DNA of 44,897 nt from an uncultured Bacteroidales bacterium (GTDB lineage Bacteria; Bacteroidota; Bacteroidia; Bacteroidales; F082). Location: contig CAMZJA010000017.1 of assembly GCA_947307415.1 (NCBI GenBank), positions 1 through 44,897 of the forward strand, in the 5' to 3' direction. Positions 7,084 through 13,681 of the stretch are shown piece by piece. How positions within the stretch are numbered: position 1 is the first letter of the stretch; each line of letters begins with the position of its first letter. The notes beneath the pieces were generated by a model that had not been told where the DNA came from, made no database searches, and saw only the letters and a program-made list of their open reading frames with translations. The position numbers and the translations under genes are program-made.

Positions 7084-8231
7084 TGTCACGAGTACTGATT
7101 ATCGACGACGAGCCTGCCATCCGTCGCGCCATGCGCGGAATACTCGAAAACGAAGGCTACACCATCGCTGACGCAGCCTCCGCCATCGAAGCTCTGCCTC
7201 TACTCCACACCGACACCTTCGACGCCATCTTCTGCGACATCAAGATGCCTCAGATGGATGGCATCGAGTTCCTCGAAAAAGCCAAGACACTAACCGATGC
7301 GCCAATCATAATCATCTCAGGCCATGGCACCATCGACATCGCCGTCGACGCAATAAAAAAAGGAGCCTACGACTTCATCGAGAAGCCGATGGATCTCAAC
7401 CGCATGCTCATCACACTGCGCAACGCCTTGGATAAAAACCGACTCGTCAACGAAGCCAAGATACTGCGCAACGTGGTCAACAAACAATACGAGATGATAG
7501 GCAACTCATGGGCTATGAATGAGCTCTACACCATGATTGAACGCGTCGCGCCAACCTATGCCCGCGTCCTCATACTTGGCGAAAACGGCACCGGCAAAGA
7601 ACTCGTGGCACGCCAGCTGCATGAGATGAGCCCACGCAAAGACAACGCCTTCATCGAAGTCAACTGCGCCGCCATACCATCGGAACTTATTGAAAGTCAG
7701 TTGTTTGGACACGAAAAAGGCGCATTCACCTCCGCCATCAAGCAAAAGAAAGGCGACTTCGAACTCGCCAACAACGGCACCCTCTTCCTCGACGAAATCG
7801 GTGACATGAGCTTGGCGGCGCAGGCCAAGGTGCTCCGCGCGCTCCAGGAAAACAAGATAACCCGCGTCGGTGGCGAAGAAGAGATTAAAGTCGACGTGCG
7901 CGTCATCGCCGCCACCAACAAAAACCTGCAGGACGAGATAGCTAAAGGCAACTTCCGCGAAGACCTCTACCACCGCATCAGCATGATAATAATGCGAGTG
8001 CCGCCACTGCGCGAACGCCTCGACGACATACCTTTATTAATTAATAGCTTCGTGGTGAAAGCCGCCAACGAGATGGGCAAGCCTATCCCCGTTTTCACCG
8101 ACTCGGCCATCGAAGAACTGAAAAAACAACAGTGGACAGGCAACATCCGCGAGCTGCAAAACGTCGTCGGACGTCTCGTAATCCTCTGTGGCTCAACTAT
8201 TTCTGAGGAAGATGTAAAAAAATATCTCTAA
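7083..8231 (+). CDS. Sigma-54-type response regulator (REC-AAA+) lacking a DNA-binding domain
   Basis: Receiver domain (1-120) has the acidic pocket D8/D9, phospho-acceptor D52 (IFCDIKMPQMDG) and K101. The AAA+ sigma-54 activation domain (~140-365) has Walker A GENGTGK (166-172), the sigma-54 contact loop as GAFTSA (213-218) instead of the usual GAFTGA, Walker B LFLDE (234-238) and the arginine-containing REDLYHR motif. The protein ends just after the AAA+ lid (EDVKKYL), where an NtrC-type Fis HTH of about 50 residues normally follows. The next bases are the tmRNA promoter, so a frameshifted HTH is not hidden downstream. It may activate RNA polymerase from solution, or work with a partner. 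No histidine kinase is nearby; the operon partner is the LOG gene. Confidence 0.92.
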   Translation: MSRVLIIDDEPAIRRAMRGILENEGYTIADAASAIEALPLLHTDTFDAIFCDIKMPQMDGIEFLEKAKTLTDAPIIIISGHGTIDIAVDAIKKGAYDFIEKPMDLNRMLITLRNALDKNRLVNEAKILRNVVNKQYEMIGNSWAMNELYTMIERVAPTYARVLILGENGTGKELVARQLHEMSPRKDNAFIEVNCAAIPSELIESQLFGHEKGAFTSAIKQKKGDFELANNGTLFLDEIGDMSLAAQAKVLRALQENKITRVGGEEEIKVDVRVIAATNKNLQDEIAKGNFREDLYHRISMIIMRVPPLRERLDDIPLLINSFVVKAANEMGKPIPVFTDSAIEELKKQQWTGNIRELQNVVGRLVILCGSTISEEDVKKYL

Positions 8232-8246
8232 ATCGGAAATTTTTAG

Positions 8247-8254
8247 TACTTTTG
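8247..8254 (+). promoter_or_regulatory. -7 promoter element for tmRNA
   Basis: TACTTTTG (TAnnTTTG) lies 33 bases before the mature tmRNA 5' end. The -33 region falls in the last codons of the response regulator and has no clear TTTG. Confidence 0.65.
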
Positions 8255-8287
8255 CACGATTTTTGATGGATATCATCAGCATAACTT

Positions 8288-8683
8288 GGGGCTGACCGGT
8301 TTTGACAGCTTGTAGAAGGGTTATGTAAGCATACCGAGCCTCGCAGTGACGCTCGTAAATCTTGACTGCAAAAAATTAATTGGCGAAAATACTTACGCTC
8401 TCGCTGCTTAGTCGAAGTATAGTAGATAAGCTTCATCCTTTCACAAGGTGAGAGGACGAGACATCTCGCGGATGGAGCCTCCCGATTCCGGTCCGACAAC
8501 GAGGTGCTCAGCAATTTCGGGATAGCGACGCGGAAACTCCGGCAACGTCGCGAAACTTAAGGAGATAAGGTTGTGATTAGGATGTCTGTTTCCTTGCTCA
8601 GCTCGAAAAACAACAACAGAATAAGTATGTAGAAAGCATAATTGTTCCTTGTTTGGACGAGGGTTCGACTCCCTCCAGCTCCA
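8288..8683 (+). ncRNA. ssrA: tmRNA
   Basis: The ends form a tRNA-like half: GGGGCTG at 8288-8294 pairs with CAGCTCC at 8676-8682, and the T-arm GAGGGTTCGACTCCCTC lies just before it, preceded by the 5' ACCGGTTTTGACAG signature. The tag frame begins at GGC 8382 and reads GENTYALAA then TAG at 8409-8411, close to the known Bacteroidota tags that end in YALAA. tmRNA with SmpB rescues stalled ribosomes and marks the unfinished protein for proteolysis. The 3' CCA is not encoded. Confidence 0.97.
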
Positions 8684-8693
8684 CTAAAAAAAG

Positions 8694-8765
8694 TGACCCC
8701 GCCGGGATTCGAACCCGGACCGAAGGAACCGGAATCCTTAATTCTATCCATTAGACTACGGGGCC
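8694..8765 (-). tRNA. tRNA-Arg (anticodon CCG)
   Basis: Acceptor stem GGCCCCG/CGGGGTC (one G-T pair), T-arm CCGGGTTCGAATCCCGG, and anticodon stem AAGGA/TCCTT around TTCCGGT give anticodon CCG (arginine, CGG). Its first 15 bases are also the last four codons and stop of the upstream RCK/RyR gene on the same strand. Confidence 0.95.
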
Positions 8766-10766
8766 CTTTTCAATAACATCAAACATTCCCTTCACGACTC
8801 CAACGTCAAAACGCTTCACATTCAAGCCGGTATCGTCATTACGCAAATCGTCGTAAGGTCTTATGTCGTAATGTATGTCTCTGTTTTTATAATATTTCTT
8901 CAACTTTTTGCCTCTCTTGTTCTCGATGTCGTCAAACACCGCCGCCGTCTCAGCCTCATCAGTAGGCCTATAACCGGCCAAAAGCCTGTCGACATTCCAT
9001 CTGTTGTGCTCAACACGCGCCAACAACTCAACCTCATCATCCGAGAGTTCCCTCCTGCCGTCTTTTCTATAGTCGACGCCAATACCGCGCAGCTTTCCGG
9101 GAATGGCAAGCACATTAAACATGCTCGACCACTTATCCGACACACTGAGATCATTCCACATCGACTCCACTAAATCATGCGGATACTCAGCCGGAATCTT
9201 ATCATTATCATAATAATAAGTATACAGATAATTCACCCGCTTCGCCCAACGTTCTATCGTCTCGCCCACCTCATAACCGTCGTTCTGCATGCCAAAAGGC
9301 CTGATATTTCTGTATTTCACAAACTCCCCAACACGCTGGTTTGCCGACGACGGGTCTACCCTTACCAGATTCAACAACTCTCCCGAAGTGTTCTGCTTCA
9401 CAAGCAGCATGGTCTCATTTTCATAAACCTTGTCGGGCATGTACAATGCCGTCGCGATATTTCTAGCCGACTGCTTGAAACACACCGCTATCGTGAGTAT
9501 CTGCTCCTTGTCGTCGGCCCATTCCGACAGCTTCTGACGCATCAGATCATCAGCCACATTGCTCTTTATAAACTCAAACTCGATGTCAAGGAAACTGCCC
9601 GAAGGATTTATCGACTTGAACGCCTCCTCATACACAACCTTAGCCTTGTCGATCTCGGTATACTTGTAGTCACACTGGTCGAAAAACCTGTTGAAACAGC
9701 TCGTCATGTAATCCATTTCCCTACGCGCCTCGACATCCACCAGCGTTATCTTCGTCTTCTTCCCTTTCGTCACAAAATTCGGATAATGCGCGATATGCGC
9801 CGCCTCAATGGCAAGCATCGAACCCATCGGTGTCATCCCGATTATCACGAAATGCACATATTTTTCCGAGTCTTTATCAATACCATCGCGATCCAGTGGC
9901 GTATATGTCACGTCGTTCATGTCGCTTCTGCCCGTCACCAGCACCTTCCTTGCCCAAACCTCATCAAAATTAAACGGAATGAACTCTACCCTGTCTTTTA
10001 TCTCTCTTGTGATATCAGCCGTCTGGAAAAGCACAAACGACGACTGGTTCTGAAGCAGAGTCACACATGGCAGCAAAGCCTGACGATTATACTCGGCGCA
10101 AATATCAGCGATCTTCTTCAAACAGTTGATACTGATGGCATCACGGTCAACATCCTCATCCTCTCCCAAAATATAAACCTTAATAGCCTTATGAACCACA
10201 ATATCCACCAAAGCTTCAGTCGAATCACGCTGGTTGTTGATGATTATAACGTTTTTCTCCTCTTTTGAGTCGAGTTTGCTGAACAATCGTGTCCTCACAT
10301 TCTCAACATCCAAAGTAGTCTGAATCGCTATGTCTTTCTTCGGATAAATCTTCGCCAACTGCTTCACAATATCAGGAACCATATCGTTATATCCTAATAT
10401 AACTATATGATTATCAAACGAATACTTCACACGGCCGGTTCTAAAATCATTAACCCTACCCTGCATGATATTCGCGAAGAAAGTGATGAGAAGTCCATTG
10501 AAAATTATCGCACCGACGATTATCACAAAATAGCCGAAATAAACATTTCCTTCATCAGCTATAGCATCTGAATCTGTGCCGAAAAACAAGCCGATGATGT
10601 CCCATTCGTCGAAGCGCGAGTCTGAAGAATACAGCCTGTTCACGACAAGGAAAATGCCGCCGCATATCAATATTATCGACAGCAGCCACAATATCTGCTT
10701 AAACCACGAGCCCGATATCGAGCGGTCAAAGCCTAATCTTATCCGTTTCCAAAGCCTCTTCAGCAC
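8751..10766 (-). CDS. Two-TM, RCK/TrkA-N-like, RyR-domain protein (putative ligand-gated ion channel)
   Basis: 671 residues. Two hydrophobic helices (about 24-45 and 75-100) flank a segment with a possible pore loop (WDIIGLFFGTDSD) but no TVGYG potassium filter. A Rossmann/RCK-type domain follows (YSFDNHIVILGYNDMVPDIV, ~105-230), then a second Rossmann-like part (KYVHFVIIGMTPMGSMLAIE, from ~298). The C-terminal ~100 residues hold a RyR-type motif (ELLARVEHNRWNVDRLLAGY), a small domain named for ryanodine receptors that occurs in several prokaryotic ligand-sensing proteins. The layout recalls CASTOR/POLLUX-type channels. The ligand and ion are unknown. The stop codon lies inside tRNA-Arg. Confidence 0.8.
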   Translation of the reverse strand: MLKRLWKRIRLGFDRSISGSWFKQILWLLSIILICGGIFLVVNRLYSSDSRFDEWDIIGLFFGTDSDAIADEGNVYFGYFVIIVGAIIFNGLLITFFANIMQGRVNDFRTGRVKYSFDNHIVILGYNDMVPDIVKQLAKIYPKKDIAIQTTLDVENVRTRLFSKLDSKEEKNVIIINNQRDSTEALVDIVVHKAIKVYILGEDEDVDRDAISINCLKKIADICAEYNRQALLPCVTLLQNQSSFVLFQTADITREIKDRVEFIPFNFDEVWARKVLVTGRSDMNDVTYTPLDRDGIDKDSEKYVHFVIIGMTPMGSMLAIEAAHIAHYPNFVTKGKKTKITLVDVEARREMDYMTSCFNRFFDQCDYKYTEIDKAKVVYEEAFKSINPSGSFLDIEFEFIKSNVADDLMRQKLSEWADDKEQILTIAVCFKQSARNIATALYMPDKVYENETMLLVKQNTSGELLNLVRVDPSSANQRVGEFVKYRNIRPFGMQNDGYEVGETIERWAKRVNYLYTYYYDNDKIPAEYPHDLVESMWNDLSVSDKWSSMFNVLAIPGKLRGIGVDYRKDGRRELSDDEVELLARVEHNRWNVDRLLAGYRPTDEAETAAVFDDIENKRGKKLKKYYKNRDIHYDIRPYDDLRNDDTGLNVKRFDVGVVKGMFDVIEKGPVV

Positions 10767-10830
10767 CTTATTAATATATTAAACTGCAAAGATATTATAA
10801 AAATATAAATTATCCTAATAATAAAATCAA

Positions 10831-10853
10831 AAACTTCTAACTTCTAACTTTAT
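10831..10853. repeat. Short tandem repeat (ACTTCTAA units) at the DUF2027-Smr stop
   Basis: Two and a half copies of an 8-base unit (AACTTCTAACTTCTAACTTT). On the minus strand it supplies the last residues (VRS) and stop codon of the DUF2027-Smr gene. Confidence 0.6.
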
Positions 10854-11925
10854 CTTGAATCATCACATCGATAGCCCCAACCCCGAACCTCGAAATCGAC
10901 GCCATCCTGTTCTGCGTGTTATCGTAATTTTTCAGTTCCTCGATAATAGCATTTTTCAAAACACCATTGCCTACGCCATGAATAAACGTCACTTTCGAAT
11001 AGTCGTTTTCAATAGCGCTGTCAAGCATTTTTTTGAAATAATTGATCTGCACTCTGAAAATGTCATTGCTCGACATGCCAAGGATGTTATCAACCAACTC
11101 GCCAATATGCAGATCTACAATAGCCTCGCCAGGCTGCGTCTGATGCCTGTCGATAGCTGCCTCTTTCTTCACAATGTCTTTATTGGCTTTAGGCTGCATC
11201 ACACCGTCTTTCATCAGCTTGGTGAAATCTGTCTCGCTGCCTTTCAATGCCGTCGCCGTCGACAAACAAATCATCAGCGCCTTCTCACCCAACAATCCCG
11301 ATTCGACATAGCTTCCGTCTTTAAAAAATCTGCTGGTTCTCAACGAGAAAGGTGCGTGCAACGGATGGTATACAAAGTCGGTGTCATCCTGACAAAGCAC
11401 CACCTGAATCACTCCATTGCACCAATGTTCAATATCGTCGCGCGATATAGCCTCCACCACCACTTTCGAGAATGGCGCTATGCTTCCGTAATCTATATTC
11501 GCGTATTTTTCTTCTTCCTTGAGATTGAAGCTGTATAAAGCGTCGGCCGGAGTGTTGTTAACCACCGCCACGTCAATCAAACCTGTCAACAGCCACTGCT
11601 GGTCGTGCGGAATGAATGCGAGATAAATGCCCTCTTCCTCCGAACCGCGCGCAAAACGTCGCAACTCACTTCTTCTCGCCTCATTCTTTGTCTCTTCTTC
11701 TATAATCTGTTGATTTTTAATCTCTTTCTGCACATTGTCGACAACCTGCTGCTGACGGCTCGGCTGTGCTCTGAAGTCCAAAACCAAATCACTCATCAGC
11801 ACCGGCACATTGAAACCGTCCTCAATCTCCACCTCAACCATCCTGGTGTCGATAATCTTTTTAACAACACCTCCGCCCTTGTCGTTCAAGAAGTTAACTC
11901 TATCTCCAACTTTAAAACTTTCCAT
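10837..11925 (-). CDS. DUF2027 protein with N-terminal SH3-like and C-terminal Smr domain
   Basis: Residues 1-50 (FKVGDRVNFLNDKGGGVVKK) look like the SH3-like fold found near Smr and MutS2 domains. The middle (~95-260) is the Bacteroidota-specific DUF2027 region (GIYLAFIPHDQQWLLTG...). The C-terminal ~85 residues are an Smr domain with DLHIGEL near 272 and HGVGNGVLKNAI near 325, matching the DLHG and HGxGxGxL motifs of Smr nucleases. Smr domains nick or cleave nucleic acids in MutS2 and related proteins; the role of this stand-alone form is not established. ATG at 11925 is well supported by a -7 box 20 bases upstream. Confidence 0.88.
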   Translation of the reverse strand: MESFKVGDRVNFLNDKGGGVVKKIIDTRMVEVEIEDGFNVPVLMSDLVLDFRAQPSRQQQVVDNVQKEIKNQQIIEEETKNEARRSELRRFARGSEEEGIYLAFIPHDQQWLLTGLIDVAVVNNTPADALYSFNLKEEEKYANIDYGSIAPFSKVVVEAISRDDIEHWCNGVIQVVLCQDDTDFVYHPLHAPFSLRTSRFFKDGSYVESGLLGEKALMICLSTATALKGSETDFTKLMKDGVMQPKANKDIVKKEAAIDRHQTQPGEAIVDLHIGELVDNILGMSSNDIFRVQINYFKKMLDSAIENDYSKVTFIHGVGNGVLKNAIIEELKNYDNTQNRMASISRFGVGAIDVMIQDKVRS

Positions 11926-11945
11926 TTTATTATAATTTTAATGTG

Positions 11946-11953
11946 CAAAAATA
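11946..11953 (-). promoter_or_regulatory. -7 promoter element for DUF2027-Smr
   Basis: Minus-strand TATTTTTG (11953 to 11946), with a predicted leader of about 15 nt to the ATG at 11925. Confidence 0.6.
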
Positions 11954-11971
11954 CAAAAAAACACAATATCT

Positions 11972-12080
11972 TGTCATTTCGAGCGCAACGAAGTGAAGTC
12001 GAGAAATCCTTTTTTTAAAAATCTTTTTAAAAAGATTTCTCCATTCCGCTTCATTTCATTACGCTACAGTCGAAATGACG
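11972..12080. repeat. Paired copies of the GTCATTTCGA...GAGAAATC dispersed repeat in inverted orientation
   Basis: The left arm (11972-12008) contains GTCATTTCGA and GAGAAATC; the right arm (12034-12080) contains GATTTCTC and TCGAAATGAC. Inner AAAAATCTTTTT segments extend the pairing. It sits between divergent promoters of DUF2027-Smr and the radical-SAM gene. Other copies are at 28576-28664 and 33615-33653, and inside two genes (12533-12560, 32796-32828). Confidence 0.75.
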
Positions 12081-12090
12081 AAATATTTTG

Positions 12091-12098
12091 TATTTTTG
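12091..12098 (+). promoter_or_regulatory. -7 promoter element for the radical-SAM/TrmH operon
   Basis: TATTTTTG ends 13 bases before the ATG at 12112, so the leader is only a few bases long. It also shows that the upstream TTG at 12088 lies before the transcription start. Confidence 0.6.
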
Positions 12099-12111
12099 CA
12101 AAAAAATTACA

Positions 12112-13062
12112 ATGTTTCCTTGGGGTGACAACCGTCGTTTCAACAGCTATAACTCGTACTTCACTCGCGAGTTCGGCGGTCGTGTGCAAAAAATCAGCAT
12201 CGACGCCGGCTTCAGCTGTCCTAATCGCGACGGCAAGATAAGCACCGGAGGCTGCACCTTCTGTCGCAACGATGCCTTCAACCCGTCTTATTGCCGCCCC
12301 GAGAAAAGCATCCGTCAGCAAATCGAGGAAGGAATAGAGTTTCACAAACGCCGTTATCGTCGGGCAAACTCGTATCTTGCTTATTTTCAAGCATTTAGCA
12401 ACACTTACAAGCCTGTCGACGAGCTCGAAAAACTCTATAGCGAAGCCTTATCAGTGGAAGGCGTCATCGGCCTAGTCATCGGCACACGTCCCGACTGCAT
12501 CACCGACGATATTTTACAATTGTTAAAACATCTGTCATTCCGACCGAAGGGAGGAACCTCGTCAATCATCCTCGAACTCGGCATCGAATCCGTTTACGAC
12601 CAAACATTAAAAAGAATCAACCGCGGCCACGACTTCGCCACCGCGCGCAACGCCATCGAGCTGGTTCACTCCTACGGATTCCACTGCGGCGGACATTTCA
12701 TCTTCGGCCTCCCTGGCGAAACTCGCGACATGATGCTTCACACTGCCGACATCATCTCCAAGCTGCCGCTCACAACAGTGAAATTCCATCAACTGCAGAT
12801 ATTCAAAGACACGAAGATGGCCGACGAATATCTAGCCAATCCTGCTGATTTTCATCTATTTACACTTGAAGAATATATTGAATTCGTCATCGACTTCATC
12901 GAACGCCTCAACCCGAACATCGTCATTGAGCGTTTCGCCGGCGAGGTACCTCCTCGCTACCTGGTCTCCAAACCATGGCTCAACCTCCGCTACGACCAAG
13001 TACTCGCTCTCATCGAAAAACGTCTCGAAGAAAGAAACACCTATCAAGGAAAAAAGTTTTAG
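12112..13062 (+). CDS. Radical SAM protein, TIGR01212/YhcC family
   Basis: 316 residues from ATG 12112; the frame can be read back to a TTG at 12088, but that lies upstream of the promoter box. The family [4Fe-4S] cluster motif is C36, C48, C51 (CPNRDGKISTGGCTFC). SRxF-type and ELGIES/RINRGHDF segments (from ~154 and ~169) match TIGR01212 proteins such as E. coli YhcC, whose substrate is not firmly known. Residues ~141-151 (LSFRPKGGTSS) are unusual: the DNA there matches a dispersed intergenic repeat of this genome and appears to be an in-frame insertion. The stop is 2 bases before the SpoU methyltransferase ATG. Confidence 0.9.
   Translation: MFPWGDNRRFNSYNSYFTREFGGRVQKISIDAGFSCPNRDGKISTGGCTFCRNDAFNPSYCRPEKSIRQQIEEGIEFHKRRYRRANSYLAYFQAFSNTYKPVDELEKLYSEALSVEGVIGLVIGTRPDCITDDILQLLKHLSFRPKGGTSSIILELGIESVYDQTLKRINRGHDFATARNAIELVHSYGFHCGGHFIFGLPGETRDMMLHTADIISKLPLTTVKFHQLQIFKDTKMADEYLANPADFHLFTLEEYIEFVIDFIERLNPNIVIERFAGEVPPRYLVSKPWLNLRYDQVLALIEKRLEERNTYQGKKF
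12533..12560 (+). repeat. Dispersed TGTCATTCCGA repeat inside the radical-SAM gene
   Basis: TGTCATTCCGACCGAAGGGA followed by GGAACCTC matches the intergenic element at 28576-28664 (TGTCATTCCG...GAGGAA). Here it is read in frame as residues ~141-150. Confidence 0.65.
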
Positions 13063-13064
13063 AA

Positions 13065-13595
13065 ATGTACATCAAATCCAACGACTTATTTAAAGAATCT
13101 CGCCCTGAATCCCTATACGATTCCATCCCGCACCCCATCATCATGGCCGACAACCTTCTCACGCCCGACAACATGGGCTCAATGATTCGTCTGTCCGACA
13201 ATATCGGCGCTTCAGAGATGATATTTCTTGGCACCGAGCCTACACACAGCATCTCAAGAGTGAGAAAGTGCGCGGCTTCGAGCAAAGACAATATAAAATG
13301 GTACTTCACAGAAGAAACCGACCTCCGAAAACTCGTTCCGGCAAACAAAAAAATCGTCGCGATTGAGACCGCGACGAATGCGACAAATATCTACGAGACA
13401 GAGTTTCCTGCTGATGCAGCCTTCATCGTAGGCAACGAGAGCCACGGCATCCGCGAGGAAATCCTAAGCCAATGCGATATGGTGGTCTTCATCCCCATCC
13501 CTGGCCCGACACGCTCACTCAACGTCTCCCATGCCGCCTCCGTCGCCCTCTTCGAATGGTACCGCCAACACTATAAACTTTTTAAACTACTCTAA
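13065..13595 (+). CDS. SpoU/TrmH family RNA 2'-O-methyltransferase
   Basis: 176 residues from ATG 13065, two bases after the radical-SAM stop; a longer in-frame opening to 12975 overlaps that gene and has no family similarity. The three SpoU motifs are present: DNMGSMIRLSDNIGA near 34, FIVGNESHGI near 121 and IPIPGPTRSLNVSHAAS near 145. This is a small SPOUT knot enzyme using S-adenosylmethionine to methylate a ribose in tRNA or rRNA; the exact target (Gm18-like or other) cannot be read. It shares an operon with the radical-SAM gene. Its last codons and stop lie inside an ACTCTAA-type repeat. Confidence 0.9.
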   Translation: MYIKSNDLFKESRPESLYDSIPHPIIMADNLLTPDNMGSMIRLSDNIGASEMIFLGTEPTHSISRVRKCAASSKDNIKWYFTEETDLRKLVPANKKIVAIETATNATNIYETEFPADAAFIVGNESHGIREEILSQCDMVVFIPIPGPTRSLNVSHAASVALFEWYRQHYKLFKLL

Positions 13596-13619
13596 ACTCT
13601 ACACTCTCAACTCTAAACT
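13588..13619. repeat. Short tandem repeat (ACTCTAA-type units) at the trmH-like stop
   Basis: Degenerate units of 7-8 bases (CTACTCTAA, ACTCTACA, CTCTCAA, CTCTAAAC) overlap the stop codon at 13593-13595. Confidence 0.6.
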
Positions 13620-13620
13620 A

Positions 13621-13657
13621 AAAAAGAAAGGACTCTTAAACGGAGTCCTTTCTTTTT
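13621..13657. terminator. Bidirectional terminator between trmH-like gene and T9SS cargo gene
   Basis: AAAAAGAAAGGACTC (13621-13635) pairs perfectly with 13643-13657; A- and T-rich ends let it work on both strands of the convergent pair. Confidence 0.92.
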
Positions 13658-13681
13658 CTGCTCGTTTGAAAAATCTCAATG

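Noticed and set aside
8232..8287. Frameshifted HTH domain for the response regulator
   Set aside because: Only 56 bases lie before the tmRNA, they hold its promoter, and no frame gives a helix-turn-helix.
8197..8514. 105-codon open frame on the minus strand across the tmRNA
   Set aside because: It is antisense to a certain tmRNA gene and to the 3' end of the response regulator; no domain is seen.
9177..10268. 363-codon open frame on the plus strand
   Set aside because: It is wholly antisense to the RCK/RyR gene, has a composition rich in Arg/His/Leu as expected of a mirror frame, and no promoter or domain.
10855..11538. 227-codon plus-strand open frame
   Set aside because: Mirror of the DUF2027-Smr gene, which has clear domains and a promoter.
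11972..12080. Possible CRISPR-like or phage attachment structure
   Set aside because: The copies are inverted rather than direct, with no spacers and no cas or integrase gene nearby.
12088..12111. TTG start for the radical-SAM protein adding 8 residues
   Set aside because: The TTG overlaps the start of the promoter box (12091-12098), so it is not in the mRNA.
12975..13064. N-terminal extension of the SpoU methyltransferase
   Set aside because: It lies inside the radical-SAM gene in another frame, is rich in Arg/Lys/Ser without family similarity, and a good ATG sits two bases after that gene's stop.
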